The position numbers were made by a program, and so were the translations under genes. From Chryseobacterium vrystaatense (GTDB lineage: Bacteria > Bacteroidota > Bacteroidia > Flavobacteriales > Weeksellaceae), in contig NZ_JPRI01000010.1 of NCBI RefSeq assembly GCF_000737765.1, forward strand, positions 1 through 64,000: a DNA stretch of 64,000 nt. Direction: 5' to 3'. Under the pieces are notes generated by a model. The model had not been told where the DNA came from and did no database searches. It saw nothing but the letters and a program-made list of their open reading frames with translations. Numbering within the stretch: the stretch's first letter is position 1; every line of letters starts with the position of its first letter. This document shows, one piece after another, positions 32,074 to 42,377 of this stretch.

Positions 32074-34353
32074 TTATTTCAGGTCGAACCTGTCAGAATT
32101 CATCACTTTTGTCCAGGCTTTAACAAAGTCTTTCACCAATTTCTCGTGCCCGTCAGCGCTTCCATAAACTTCAGCAATTGCTCTCAACTCTGAATTGGAA
32201 CCGAAGACAAGATCTGCACGGGTAGCCGTCCATTTTGGCTGACCTGTTGACCGGTCAGTACCCATATACAATTCGTTATCTTCAGCTATTGATTTCCATT
32301 GTGTTCCCATATCAAGAAGGTTGACAAAAAAATCGTTGGTCAGTACTCCGGGACGATTGGTAAATACCCCATGCTTTGATCCGTCTGCATTGGTATCCAA
32401 TGCACGCATTCCTCCTACCAGTACGGTAAGTTCCGGAGCAGTAAGACTTAAAAGCTGTGCTTTATCTATCAATAAAGATTCTGTAGATACAGAGAATTTC
32501 TTTTTCGTGTAATTACGGAATCCATCTGCTGCAGACTCAAGATATCCCATGGATTCTACATCTGTCTGTTGCTGTGAAGCATCCATTCTTCCGGGAGCAA
32601 ACGGAACTTTAACATCATGTCCTGCATCTTTTGCAGCCTTTTCTACTGCTGCACTTCCTCCTAAAACAATAAGGTCTGCCAATGATATTTTCTTACCTCC
32701 TCCTTGGGATGCGTTAAATTCATTCTGAATCTTTTCCAATATCTCCAGAACTTTCTGTAACTGCGCCGGATTATTAACTGCCCAATCTTTCTGTGGGGCC
32801 AGTCTTACTCTTGCTCCATTCGCACCTCCGCGTTTATCACTTCCTCTAAATGTTGAAGCAGAAGCCCAGGCTGTAGATACCAGTTCTGAAACAGTAAGTC
32901 CGGAATTCAATATTCTTTCTTTTAAAACATCAGTATCTGCATCGTTAATCAATTCATGATTTACTTCAGGAATCGGATCCTGCCAGATCAGTTCTTCCTG
33001 CGGCACATCCGGTCCAAGATATCTTGCTTTAGGTCCCATATCTCTATGAGTTAATTTAAACCAGGCTCTTGAGAAAGCATCGGCAAATGCACCCGGGTTT
33101 TCGTAGAAATGTCTTGATATCTTTTCATACGCAGGATCCAGTCTTAATGAAAGGTCCGTGGTAAGCATGGTAGGCTTGTGTTTTTTATTGAGGTCAAATG
33201 CGTCAGGAATAATTTCTGCACCATCTTTTGCCACCCATTGGTGAGCTCCGGCAGGGCTTTTAGTAAGTTCCCATTCGTTTTCAAATAAATTCTTAAAGAA
33301 ATAATTGCTCCACTCCGTTGGAGTTTCAGTCCAGGTTACTTCCAGACCGCTGGAAATAGCATCTGTTCCTTTTCCAGACTTATAACTGCTTTTCCATCCT
33401 AACCCCTGAAGTTCAATTCCTGCAGCTTCCGGTTCTTTTCCTACATTATCGGCAGGTCCGGCACCATGTGTTTTTCCGAAAGTATGTCCACCGGCAATCA
33501 AGGCTACCGTTTCTTCATCATTCATCGCCATACGCCCAAAAGTATCACGGATATCTTTTGCCGCAGCAATGGGATCAGGATTTCCATCCGGGCCTTCAGG
33601 GTTTACGTAAATAAGTCCCATCTGAACGGCAGCAAGAGGTTTCTCAAGGTTTCTGGAATGAATATCACCGTCTGCATCGTCATCAGTAGGAAGTACGCCA
33701 TGTTTCTCAGCTACTCCTTCTGAACCGTGAGCATAACGCAAATCGCCTCCAAGCCATGTTTTTTCGGAACCCCAATAAATGTCCATATCCGGCTCCCACA
33801 CATCTTCACGCCCTCCTGCAAAACCAAATGTTTTAAAGCCCATTGATTCCAAAGCAATATTCCCGGTAAGGATCAGCAGATCTGCCCAGGAGATATTCTT
33901 TCCATATTTTTGTTTGACAGGCCACAATAATCTTCTCGCTTTGTCTAAACTCACATTATCCGGCCAGCTGTTCAACGGCGCAAAACGCTGTTGTCCAGCT
34001 CCTGCTCCACCTCTTCCATCACCTACACGGTATGTTCCGGCACTATGCCATGCCATACGGATAAACAGAGGACCGTAATGACCAAAGTCTGCCGGCCACC
34101 AGTCCTGAGAATCTGTCATTAAAGCATGAAGATCTCTTTTTACAGCTTCCAGATCAAGACTTTTAAATGCTTCCGCATAATCAAAGTCCTTATCCATAGG
34201 ATCTGAAAGCGACGAATGCTGACGCAGAATATCTACTCTCAGCTGCTCGGGCCACCAGTCCAGATTTTTCGTTCCACCTCCGGCTACGGCTTCTTTTTTC
34301 ATTGTTCCATTGTGGAACGGGCATTTACTGATGTCGTTTAAATCATTTTCCAT
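32074..34353 (-). CDS. katG: Bifunctional catalase-peroxidase (HPI)
   Basis: A 759-residue haem catalase-peroxidase that removes hydrogen peroxide. The distal haem pocket RMAWHSAGTYR (Arg, Trp, His) is at about 107-117 and the proximal His in ALIAGGHTFGKTHG at about 285-298. A second peroxidase-like domain follows, as in all KatG. Length is normal. It stands alone with a clear promoter (34437-34407) and an OxyR-like operator (34460-34496) upstream, and a terminator downstream. Confidence 0.97.
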   Translation of the reverse strand: MENDLNDISKCPFHNGTMKKEAVAGGGTKNLDWWPEQLRVDILRQHSSLSDPMDKDFDYAEAFKSLDLEAVKRDLHALMTDSQDWWPADFGHYGPLFIRMAWHSAGTYRVGDGRGGAGAGQQRFAPLNSWPDNVSLDKARRLLWPVKQKYGKNISWADLLILTGNIALESMGFKTFGFAGGREDVWEPDMDIYWGSEKTWLGGDLRYAHGSEGVAEKHGVLPTDDDADGDIHSRNLEKPLAAVQMGLIYVNPEGPDGNPDPIAAAKDIRDTFGRMAMNDEETVALIAGGHTFGKTHGAGPADNVGKEPEAAGIELQGLGWKSSYKSGKGTDAISSGLEVTWTETPTEWSNYFFKNLFENEWELTKSPAGAHQWVAKDGAEIIPDAFDLNKKHKPTMLTTDLSLRLDPAYEKISRHFYENPGAFADAFSRAWFKLTHRDMGPKARYLGPDVPQEELIWQDPIPEVNHELINDADTDVLKERILNSGLTVSELVSTAWASASTFRGSDKRGGANGARVRLAPQKDWAVNNPAQLQKVLEILEKIQNEFNASQGGGKKISLADLIVLGGSAAVEKAAKDAGHDVKVPFAPGRMDASQQQTDVESMGYLESAADGFRNYTKKKFSVSTESLLIDKAQLLSLTAPELTVLVGGMRALDTNADGSKHGVFTNRPGVLTNDFFVNLLDMGTQWKSIAEDNELYMGTDRSTGQPKWTATRADLVFGSNSELRAIAEVYGSADGHEKLVKDFVKAWTKVMNSDRFDLK

Positions 34354-34406
34354 TGTCGTTTAATATTTTTTATGTTGATTAATACAGTTTATTCTTAAAG
34401 ACCTGA

Positions 34407-34437
34407 CAAATCTACAAAGCTTATTTTATAAATACAA
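34407..34437 (-). promoter_or_regulatory. katG promoter
   Basis: On the minus strand TTG (34437-34435), a 20-bp spacer and TAGATTTG (34414-34407) match the Bacteroidota -33/-7 pattern. The predicted leader is about 45-50 nt. Confidence 0.65.
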
Positions 34438-34459
34438 TCTATTAATACTAATACAAATA

Positions 34460-34496
34460 ATAGCCAAAAACTATAATAAATTATATTTTACATTAT
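34460..34496. promoter_or_regulatory. OxyR-like operator upstream of katG
   Basis: ATAG-N7-CTAT at 34460-34474 is a perfect OxyR half-operator; 7 bp further on TATA-N7-TTAT (34482-34496) is a weaker second half. This is the four-block spacing of the known OxyR site, placed just upstream of the -33 element, fitting activation of katG by peroxide. Confidence 0.55.
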
Positions 34497-34687
34497 CTTT
34501 GACTGCATAGGAATAATTGGCACAATAATGCAATTAAGTTAATAAAAATTTCAGCACAGATGTGTAAACAGCAAAGACAAATGCTTATATTTAGAATGAT
34601 TCAAATGAACAGTTTATAATTTGATAATCAATTCATTTGATTTAATAAAATTTGATTATTTTTATATTTCCCAAGTATACAATTGAT

Positions 34688-35149
34688 ATGAAAAAAATAG
34701 TAATTATCCTGCTTGTAGCCTTTATCATCATACAGTTTTTTCCCATTGACAAAACCAATCCTCCACCTACTCCCGGTATGGATTTTCTAAAGATCAAAAA
34801 TACACCGGAGCCGATTGCCAAGATCATCAGCACTTCCTGCTACGACTGTCATTCCAACGAAACTCAATATCCGTGGTATGCGAGTATTTCACCGGCTTCA
34901 TGGTTTGTTAAAAATCATATAGATGAAGGCCGAAAGCATCTTAATTTCTCTACCTTTGCTGTATATGAACCCAAGCAGCAGGCTCATAAAATGGAAGAAT
35001 GTATAGAAATGATCGAGAAAGAGGAAATGCCTCTGGAGTCTTACTATGTAGGACACCAGGATGCCAAACTTACAGCTGAACAGCGTAAGGAATTGGTCAA
35101 GTATTTCAAAAAAGTAAAAGAAGATACCGAAAGGAAAATGTTATTCTAA
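34688..35149 (+). CDS. Haem-binding domain protein (single CxxCH)
   Basis: A 153-residue protein, MKKIVIILLVAFIIIQFF, with an N-terminal membrane anchor and a c-type haem motif CYDCH (51-55) in TSCYDCHSNET. This matches the short haem-binding domain family common in Bacteroidota, periplasmic and anchored to the inner membrane, with a presumed electron-transfer or haem-carrying role. The start at 34688 gives a proper anchor; the frame opens at 34652 but the added residues are not conserved. The DCC protein gene follows 10 bp later, suggesting co-transcription. Confidence 0.85.
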   Translation: MKKIVIILLVAFIIIQFFPIDKTNPPPTPGMDFLKIKNTPEPIAKIISTSCYDCHSNETQYPWYASISPASWFVKNHIDEGRKHLNFSTFAVYEPKQQAHKMEECIEMIEKEEMPLESYYVGHQDAKLTAEQRKELVKYFKKVKEDTERKMLF

Positions 35150-35159
35150 AATCAATATC

Positions 35160-35573
35160 ATGCAGGAGAACTGGGAAGATCAACACATCGTTTTTTTTGA
35201 CGGCGACTGTGGCGTCTGTAATTTTTGGATTCAGTGGATTCTCGAACGGGATCAACATGACCGATTTATGTTTGCGTCTCTCCAGTCTGATTTTGGGCAG
35301 AAATTTTTATCTGAAAGAGGTTTGGAGACTAAAATATTCAATACTCTTTATCTCTGGAAACCCGGACAGTATTACTTTGTAAAATCACGTGCTGTACTTA
35401 AAATCGCCAATGTTCTTGGGGGAGTTTATAAACTGTTGGCTGCAGGAAAAATACTGCCTGTGTTTTTAAGTGATCAGGTTTATGATCTCGTTTCGAGAAA
35501 CAGAATGAAACTGGCCAATCAAAAATGCTTTCTTCCTGACCAGCAACAAAAGAAAAAATTCATTGAAGTTTAA
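35160..35573 (+). CDS. DCC-family thiol-disulfide oxidoreductase-like protein
   Basis: A 137-residue DUF393 protein with the family's namesake motif FFDGDCGVC (12-20; C17 and C20), in a thioredoxin-like arrangement near the N terminus. Members are thought to act in thiol-disulfide exchange but few have been studied. There is no signal peptide. It is encoded 10 bp after the haem-binding protein, which may hint at a joint redox role. Confidence 0.85.
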   Translation: MQENWEDQHIVFFDGDCGVCNFWIQWILERDQHDRFMFASLQSDFGQKFLSERGLETKIFNTLYLWKPGQYYFVKSRAVLKIANVLGGVYKLLAAGKILPVFLSDQVYDLVSRNRMKLANQKCFLPDQQQKKKFIEV

Positions 35574-35976
35574 GTTTATTTTTACTTTCAGATACGGCCA
35601 GCCATCTTTTTTGGTAAAAAAGAGCTGTTAATTAAAAAAATCTAAATCACCTCTTACTATTAGTCAATTTGGTTCTATTGACAAATATAATTTTTCATTT
35701 TAAAATCTATCTTATTTCTTTTTCATCTTTATATAGATATACGAGAAATTAATTCACATCTGCCAGATCAGTAAAATCATTTTTATTGATATAAGCTCCT
35801 GCATTTAAATTTCTACAAAACCAGAACTACATTAAACATATTACATTAAAAACAAAATATAAATGTAAAATTTAATACATAAATAAAAAATAAACAAACA
35901 CTAGCAGATTATTTAATTAATAATTTGAATATTTAACAGCAGAGGAGATATATTTGGCAGTAAAATTTTAACACAA
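35574..35976. other. 403-bp AT-rich upstream region of the GH65/SusCD unit
   Basis: No gene seen. The promoter at 35924-35956 lies at its right end. No terminator is obvious after the DCC gene, and no inverted repeat suggests an operator. Confidence 0.55.
35924..35956 (+). promoter_or_regulatory. Promoter of the GH65-susC-susD unit
   Basis: TTTG (35924-35927), 21 bp, then TATATTTG (35949-35956) match the -33/-7 consensus; the ATG is 20 bp further on. Confidence 0.7.
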
Positions 35977-37989
35977 ATGAATTTTACTAAAAAAGTGTCA
36001 CTCCCGATTCTCCTGAGTACTGTTATGTATTCAAGCCAGCTGAAGAAATCCGACGAATGGAATCTTTTCGCCACATCAAGAGACCATTACAATGGTGTGG
36101 CGATGGCCAATGGTCAATTGGGTATCGTAACAGATGACACTCCATTGAGGACAAAAGAAATTATCCTGAATGGAGTCTATGAAGCTTCCCCCGAAAACGG
36201 TATCAGCAGAATCGTAAAAGGGATTGAATTTCTAAACCTAAGGATTAAAATCAATCATCAGGAAATTACCGGAAATAACATTTCTGACTGGAGCCAAACA
36301 ATTGCTATGAAGGAAGGTATTTCAACAACTTCATTTTCCTTTAAGGATCTTGCAGATGTTAATTATAGTATTTTGGCCAACAGAGCAAACCCATACTCCG
36401 CGATGGCTGTTGTTGAGATCATTCCCAAAAAAGACATCGATATCTCAGCATTCAATTATATGAGCATCCCCAATGAACTTAAAAATGTAAAAAAAAATTA
36501 CAGAGTCTTAAAAGACAACGAGTATCTGATGCCTGTTTTTGGAGCGGTTACCCACACACTGAATGGCAAATATAAAGTCGCTGCTTCCACAACATTTCTC
36601 TTTGATGGCCCCAAAGAACAACTTCAATACATTAATGAAGAATTAGGTTTTTCAACAAAACTCAAAAAAGGCATTAAATACAGGTTTGCTATTGCCGGTG
36701 GAATCTGTACATCTAAAGAAGTCAGTGATCCTGTAAACGAATCCGAAAGACAACCCATATTCGCTTTACAGGAAGGAATAGACTCTATGCTCGACCGTCA
36801 TAAGAAAGCTTGGGCTTCCATCTGGAATTCCGGAGATATAGAAATAGAAGGTGACCTTGATGCCCAACAACGAGTAAGATTTGCACTATACAATTTATAT
36901 TCCTCCGTGAGACCCGGCTCCAGATTAAGTATCCCCCCTATGGGGCTGTCGGCACAAGGATATAACGGGCATATTTTCTGGGACACCGAATTGTGGATGT
37001 ACCCAGTCCTCCTCGCTATGCAGCCTGAAATGGCAAAATCATGTCTGGACTACCGAACCGACCGGCTTGACAAAGCTAAACAGAAGGCCTACATTTATGG
37101 CTACAAAGGAGCTATGTATCCCTGGGAATCTGATGACACTGGAGAAGAAGCAACCCCAACCTGGGCGCTGACAGGAATTTTTGAACAACATATCAGTTCT
37201 GATATCCCAATTGCATTCTGGAACTATTATACCGTAACACAAAACAGAAATTGGCTGAAAGAAAATTATCCTGTCATGAAGGAAACTGCAGATTTCTGGA
37301 TAAGCAGAGTCACGAAAAACAGTGATGGTTCTTTTTCCATAAATAATGTGGTAGGTGCCGATGAATATGCACAACACATTGATGATAATGCCTTTACTAA
37401 TGGTTCCGCAATAGAAACACTCAGAAATACAGTAAAGGCTGCTGAACTGTTGGGTGAACAGATAAACCCATCCTGGAAAGAAGTGTCCGAAAAACTTTTG
37501 ATCCACCATGAAAATGGGGTTACTCAAAATTATAAAGGGTATAAAGGGCAACCCATCAAACAAGCTGATGTAAATCTGCTTTCCTATCCCTTACATATTA
37601 TTACGGATCAAAAACAAATAAGAAAAGATCTCGAGTACTATTCAAAGAAAATGGACAAGAATGACGGACCTGCAATGGGACCTGGTATTCTTTCTGTCCT
37701 TTACGCAAGAATGGGTGACCCGGAAAAGGCTTATGAATATTTCTTAAAGTCCTATATCCCTAATTCCAGACCTCCTTTTGGTGTTTTCTCAGAATCTGCA
37801 AAGAGCAATAATCCCTATTTTACCACGGGAGCGGGAGCAATGCTTCAGGCCGTTATTTATGGGTTTGGTGGAGTGGAAATAACGGATCACGGAATAAAAT
37901 ATAACAAAGGCGTCCTTCCAAAAAAATGGAAATCCTTAAAAATTAAGGGAATTGGAACCGATGAAAAAACAATTGAAATAAAAAAATAA
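35977..37989 (+). CDS. Glycoside hydrolase family 65 enzyme, probable alpha-glucosidase (kojibiose-hydrolase type)
   Basis: A 670-residue secreted GH65 protein: signal peptide (to about residue 20), N-terminal beta-sandwich, then an (alpha/alpha)6 barrel with HIFWDTELWMYP and VVGADEYAQHIDDNAFTN. E463 in the DEY motif is the expected general acid. E606 in FGVFSES stands where hydrolase members have a general base rather than the phosphate-binding residues of phosphorylases. This resembles, from memory, the Flavobacterium johnsoniae GH65 kojibiose hydrolase and mammalian PGGHG. It probably releases glucose from alpha-1,2- or related alpha-glucosides in the periplasm. It heads an operon with SusC and SusD proteins. 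Confidence 0.8.
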   Translation: MNFTKKVSLPILLSTVMYSSQLKKSDEWNLFATSRDHYNGVAMANGQLGIVTDDTPLRTKEIILNGVYEASPENGISRIVKGIEFLNLRIKINHQEITGNNISDWSQTIAMKEGISTTSFSFKDLADVNYSILANRANPYSAMAVVEIIPKKDIDISAFNYMSIPNELKNVKKNYRVLKDNEYLMPVFGAVTHTLNGKYKVAASTTFLFDGPKEQLQYINEELGFSTKLKKGIKYRFAIAGGICTSKEVSDPVNESERQPIFALQEGIDSMLDRHKKAWASIWNSGDIEIEGDLDAQQRVRFALYNLYSSVRPGSRLSIPPMGLSAQGYNGHIFWDTELWMYPVLLAMQPEMAKSCLDYRTDRLDKAKQKAYIYGYKGAMYPWESDDTGEEATPTWALTGIFEQHISSDIPIAFWNYYTVTQNRNWLKENYPVMKETADFWISRVTKNSDGSFSINNVVGADEYAQHIDDNAFTNGSAIETLRNTVKAAELLGEQINPSWKEVSEKLLIHHENGVTQNYKGYKGQPIKQADVNLLSYPLHIITDQKQIRKDLEYYSKKMDKNDGPAMGPGILSVLYARMGDPEKAYEYFLKSYIPNSRPPFGVFSESAKSNNPYFTTGAGAMLQAVIYGFGGVEITDHGIKYNKGVLPKKWKSLKIKGIGTDEKTIEIKK

Positions 37990-38023
37990 AATCCAAAACC
38001 AGGATACATAAAATACACAAATT

Positions 38024-40792
38024 ATGAGAAGGATAAAATTACCTTTGGCATTGGCTGCCCTTTGGGTAAGCGACATTGCCTTTGCCCAAAAAACAGGAGA
38101 ACAGGAAAACAAGATCGATGAAGTGGTCGTCATTGGCTATGGTTCAAAAAAAATAAAAGATGTCACAGGAGCGGTTACCAATCTCAAAGCGTCTGATGCC
38201 AATATAGGCGGAGCAACAACCAACATAGACCAGATGATAGGCGGAAGAGTTGCCGGAATACAGTTCAAACAGACTTCGGATCAGCCGGGAGGTGGCAGTC
38301 AAACCATCATCCGTGGAAGGAACTCTATTTTTGGGGTAACTGATCCACTTTACATTATCGACGGAATTCCTTTATCAGAAGAAAATACTGCTGCCAACGG
38401 ATCTTCGCTCAATGGAGCGGCTAATTTTTCAGCACCCTCCAAAAACCCTCTTAATTCGATCAATCCAAACGACATTGAAAGCATTGCTGTATTAAAAGAT
38501 GCTTCGGCTACGGCGATTTATGGTTCTAGAGGAGCCAATGGCGTGATCATCATTACCACAAAAAGAGGAAAAACAGGAAAAGCTAAAATCACATATGATA
38601 CGTATTACAGCTGGCAAAATGCCATTAAAAATTACGATATCATGGATTCTCAGGAGTATGTAAATTTCTGGACTGAAATGGGGAAAACACTCAATTCGGT
38701 GGATACATCAATTCATACCGACTGGCAGAAACAAATACAAAGAACCGGAATAATAAACAGCCATGCTTTGAGTATGTCAGGTGGCGGAGACAATATAAAA
38801 TATTTTGCCTCTCTCGGTTATTTTGATCAGGAAGGAATTCTTAAAAACTCCGGAATTGAAAGATATACAGGAAGACTGAATCTCAACTACACAAAAAATA
38901 AGCTGACCATCAACACCAATATATTCACAAGTTATATAAAGGATAAAAATCCGGCGATTCAAGGTGATACCAGAAACTCTTTAGTTTCTTCTGCTATTAC
39001 CTTTGCTCCCTATCTTTCTGCAGATCATCCGAATCTCTCAGATCCATTTTCTGACTTCAATGTAAATCCACTCCTGTTTTTAAACATTAAAGACCGTACC
39101 AAGTCAGATAAACTGAATGCGAGCACTGATATCTCCTACGAAATACTCGATGGACTGAAGCCTCAGCTTAAATTCGGATATGAAACTCAAAATTCTGTCA
39201 ATAACTTCTTTCTGCCAAATTCTGTACCCGCAAGCGGAATGTCAAGTATTGGGGTGCATGGCGGAATTGCATCAAATTCCAACGCCCGAAATAACAACTA
39301 TCTGGTAGAAGCACTCCTGAATTACAACAAAACATTTGGAAAACACCAAATCATTGGATTGGCAGGATATTCTATTCAAAAATTTGATAATGAATTAACA
39401 ATCGCTTACGGAGAAAAATTTCCGACTGATATTTTAGACGGAAATTATAATCTGCAATCCGCATCTATATTAAGATCATTTTCAAACAAGGTTCCCAATA
39501 CCCTGATCTCAGGATTCGGAAGGATTGATTATACCTATGATGGCAAATATTCACTTACAGCTTCCATCCGTAGAGATGGCTCTTCCAAATTTTCAACGGG
39601 GAACAAATGGGGGTGGTTCCCGGGAGCTTCCGCAGCATGGAAAATTTCTGAAGAGGAATTTTTAAAAGACAATAAGACCATTAATGAGTTAAAATTAAGA
39701 GCAGGATATGGAAAAACAGGAAATCAAGGGTTTAACAATTACCTGTCTCTGAACACCTATTTGGTAGAAAGGAACGGAATACTTGGCCAGCAACTCATTA
39801 GCGGGGCTACTTTAGCCAATTATACAGGAAATAAAAATTTTAAATGGGAAACAACTACCCAGTTTAACCTCGGGATCGATTTCCAGGTTTTCAACAGGGT
39901 ACTGTCCGGAAGTATAGATGTGTTTAACAAAAAGACAAAAGATCTGGTGATCCCTATTTCGCTGCCTTTTGAGAGCGGCGTCACTCAGCAGTGGATCAAT
40001 GCGGCTGACACCAAAACAAATGGAATTGAAGTTTCATTGGAAGCAAGAATTATCCGCAAAAAACACCTCTCCTGGAATGCCAATGCCAATTTTTCTTCAA
40101 TAAAAACCACTGTAGATAAAATCTATGGCGGAACTTCTGCAAAGTCAGCAATGGACCTCCTGGGTTTCCGTGAAGGGGAAAGAGCGAATGCTTATCTGGC
40201 GCCAACATTTTTAGGGCTTAATCCCGACGGAAGCATGAATCTTTCCAGTGAACTTCAATACCAGGGAACTCCTGATCCCAAATTTACTGCCGGTTTTGGG
40301 AATAATTTTAAATATAGAAATTTTGGGCTGGATGTATTTTTCACGGCTTCTTTGGGACAAAAACTGTTTAATTATGCTGCTGCTCAATATGGAATTGCAA
40401 AACCGGAACAACCATATAATCTTCTGAAAGACGCTCAATATTTCAGAGCAGTAAACGGAGCACCAGCATCCAGGTCAGGAAGTAATTACTGGGCATATAA
40501 TTCTCATTTTATAGAAGACGCCTCTTTCGTCAGATTACAGAATATTACATTATCCTACGATCTGCCTGCCCAAAAGTTCTTTGGAGACTTTATTTCTTCT
40601 TTCAAGCTTTATTTCCAGGCACAAAATGTATGGACCTGGACAAAATATTCAGGACTTAACCCGGAATCTTCCAATATAAGCTATCTGGAAAGATCCGAAG
40701 GTATTCCTACACCGATGTTGCCCGGAAAAATAGATCTTGGAGGCTATCCTTCTGCAAGGACTTATTCTCTAGGTGTCAATATAAGTTTTTAA
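38024..40792 (+). CDS. SusC/RagA-family TonB-linked outer-membrane transporter
   Basis: A 922-residue SusC-like transporter: signal peptide (IAFAQK), TonB box-like EVVVIGYG near 38, plug at about 45-190 (VAGIQFKQTS, TIIRGRNSIFG, DPLYIIDGIPL, ATAIYGSRGANGVIIITTKRGK) and a barrel ending SLGVNISF. The carboxypeptidase-like N-terminal domain usual in SusC proteins is absent, so it is a short form. With the SusD at 40821 it forms the outer-membrane pair that imports oligosaccharides; the GH65 gene 34 bp upstream points to an alpha-glucoside. Confidence 0.92.
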   Translation: MRRIKLPLALAALWVSDIAFAQKTGEQENKIDEVVVIGYGSKKIKDVTGAVTNLKASDANIGGATTNIDQMIGGRVAGIQFKQTSDQPGGGSQTIIRGRNSIFGVTDPLYIIDGIPLSEENTAANGSSLNGAANFSAPSKNPLNSINPNDIESIAVLKDASATAIYGSRGANGVIIITTKRGKTGKAKITYDTYYSWQNAIKNYDIMDSQEYVNFWTEMGKTLNSVDTSIHTDWQKQIQRTGIINSHALSMSGGGDNIKYFASLGYFDQEGILKNSGIERYTGRLNLNYTKNKLTINTNIFTSYIKDKNPAIQGDTRNSLVSSAITFAPYLSADHPNLSDPFSDFNVNPLLFLNIKDRTKSDKLNASTDISYEILDGLKPQLKFGYETQNSVNNFFLPNSVPASGMSSIGVHGGIASNSNARNNNYLVEALLNYNKTFGKHQIIGLAGYSIQKFDNELTIAYGEKFPTDILDGNYNLQSASILRSFSNKVPNTLISGFGRIDYTYDGKYSLTASIRRDGSSKFSTGNKWGWFPGASAAWKISEEEFLKDNKTINELKLRAGYGKTGNQGFNNYLSLNTYLVERNGILGQQLISGATLANYTGNKNFKWETTTQFNLGIDFQVFNRVLSGSIDVFNKKTKDLVIPISLPFESGVTQQWINAADTKTNGIEVSLEARIIRKKHLSWNANANFSSIKTTVDKIYGGTSAKSAMDLLGFREGERANAYLAPTFLGLNPDGSMNLSSELQYQGTPDPKFTAGFGNNFKYRNFGLDVFFTASLGQKLFNYAAAQYGIAKPEQPYNLLKDAQYFRAVNGAPASRSGSNYWAYNSHFIEDASFVRLQNITLSYDLPAQKFFGDFISSFKLYFQAQNVWTWTKYSGLNPESSNISYLERSEGIPTPMLPGKIDLGGYPSARTYSLGVNISF

Positions 40793-40820
40793 TTCCCTAA
40801 TCTTTAAAATTAAGTATACA

Positions 40821-42338
40821 ATGAAAAATAAATTGATCAAAACATATTGGCTGGGACTTATTCTTTTCTCGGGTGGAAGTTTATTAAATTCCTGTTCCGA
40901 CAGCATGCTGGAAGAAAATGTTTATACCGGAACTTCTCAGGACAACCTTGTAGCTCAGGGCGAAGCAGGCTGTAAAATTCTGGTAGATGGCATTTACAAA
41001 TACGTTCAGTATTTCAGTTATTCACGTGGAAATAACTGGCAGCTTGCTCCTGAAGCAGGGACTGATGAATTTACTTTAAACTGGGGATTTGCCATTACAG
41101 AATGGGGCGGAATGCAAAACTTTCTTAATCTGAATTCAGGGCACTACCAACCCATGGAAATGTACCGTGAAGCGTATAAACTAATTGCTCAGGCCAATCA
41201 AGTACTTATTTCGTTTGATGACAAAAAGAACGATCCCTCCTACTCCGCGATGATCGCAGAAGCAAAATTCTGGAGAGCTTACACTTACTATAAGCTACAA
41301 AATGTTTTTGGTTCTGTTCCTCTGATAAAAGGCACAGAGGATCTTTCCAGTGGAATTGAAAGAACTCCTGCATCAGATATAAGATCTTTTGTATCATCTG
41401 AAATGGAAGACATTGAAAATATACTTCCTTCTACTCCTACTGCATACGGAAAGCCTACCAAATGGGCAGTAAAGGCTTTTTTATCAAGATTTTATTTGAA
41501 TAACAAAGATTGGACAAAGGCCAGCCTCTATGCAAAAGATATCATTGATAATTCCGGAGCAAGTCTTCAGGCTAAGTATCAGGATGTATTTAAAATTGAT
41601 GGTAACCCAGAAATTATTTTAGCTGTCAATCAAATCAACCAATCCGATAAAGGGAATAAGTATGTCGCTCTTTCGTTGGAGGGTGAATTACGGAATGCCC
41701 TGAATATTCAAGGGGTTTCGGCATCCAATGGGTATGGAATGTCTAATTATTTTTACAGCACTTTTGCACCTGATGATCAGCGGGTCATCCCTTTCGATAA
41801 AAACACCAAGCAGGGTATTGCAATTGCCGGCATACAGTACAAAGCAGATGGAACGCCGGTATATGGATCTGTCTCCTCCCCTGAAACCGTTCAGAAAGCT
41901 CTCAACCGGGTAATCACTTTTAAATTTCCATTACAGGAAAACATTGCCAAAGGGGAAGACAGTGATGCCGATTTTCCATTGATGCGTCTTGGTGAGATTT
42001 ACCTCACCTATGCAGAGGCTCAGTTTCAGCTTGGGAATACAGCAGGAGCTTTGGAGTATATCAATCCTATCAGAACCAGAGCAGGATTATCTCCTCTTAC
42101 TACTTTAACATTGGATGACATTCTCAATGAGAGAGGATGGGAAACTTATCACGAGGGGTATCGAAGAGAAGATCTTCTGAGATTTGGAAAATTACTTGAC
42201 AAAGTAGAGGCAAAATTCAAATATGACTTTCCTACGACGCCTTATCCCAATTCAGGAAATATCACCAGAGAACTTTTCCCAATTCCCGCTGATGCTATAT
42301 CATTAAATCCTAAACTCACGCAAAATCCCGGATACTAA
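40821..42338 (+). CDS. SusD/RagB-family surface glycan-binding lipoprotein
   Basis: A 505-residue lipoprotein with lipobox LLNSCSDSM (C25). The SusD fold is shown by the N-terminal helices (AKFWRAYTYYKLQNVFGSVPL), the TPR-like middle and the C-terminal RagB segment ending with NPGY. It caps the SusC barrel and binds the sugar at the cell surface. It is the last gene of the unit; a terminator follows at 42378-42405. Confidence 0.93.
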   Translation: MKNKLIKTYWLGLILFSGGSLLNSCSDSMLEENVYTGTSQDNLVAQGEAGCKILVDGIYKYVQYFSYSRGNNWQLAPEAGTDEFTLNWGFAITEWGGMQNFLNLNSGHYQPMEMYREAYKLIAQANQVLISFDDKKNDPSYSAMIAEAKFWRAYTYYKLQNVFGSVPLIKGTEDLSSGIERTPASDIRSFVSSEMEDIENILPSTPTAYGKPTKWAVKAFLSRFYLNNKDWTKASLYAKDIIDNSGASLQAKYQDVFKIDGNPEIILAVNQINQSDKGNKYVALSLEGELRNALNIQGVSASNGYGMSNYFYSTFAPDDQRVIPFDKNTKQGIAIAGIQYKADGTPVYGSVSSPETVQKALNRVITFKFPLQENIAKGEDSDADFPLMRLGEIYLTYAEAQFQLGNTAGALEYINPIRTRAGLSPLTTLTLDDILNERGWETYHEGYRREDLLRFGKLLDKVEAKFKYDFPTTPYPNSGNITRELFPIPADAISLNPKLTQNPGY

Positions 42339-42377
42339 AATTAGTAATTTTCATTTTTTAGAGAATATACTGAAATA

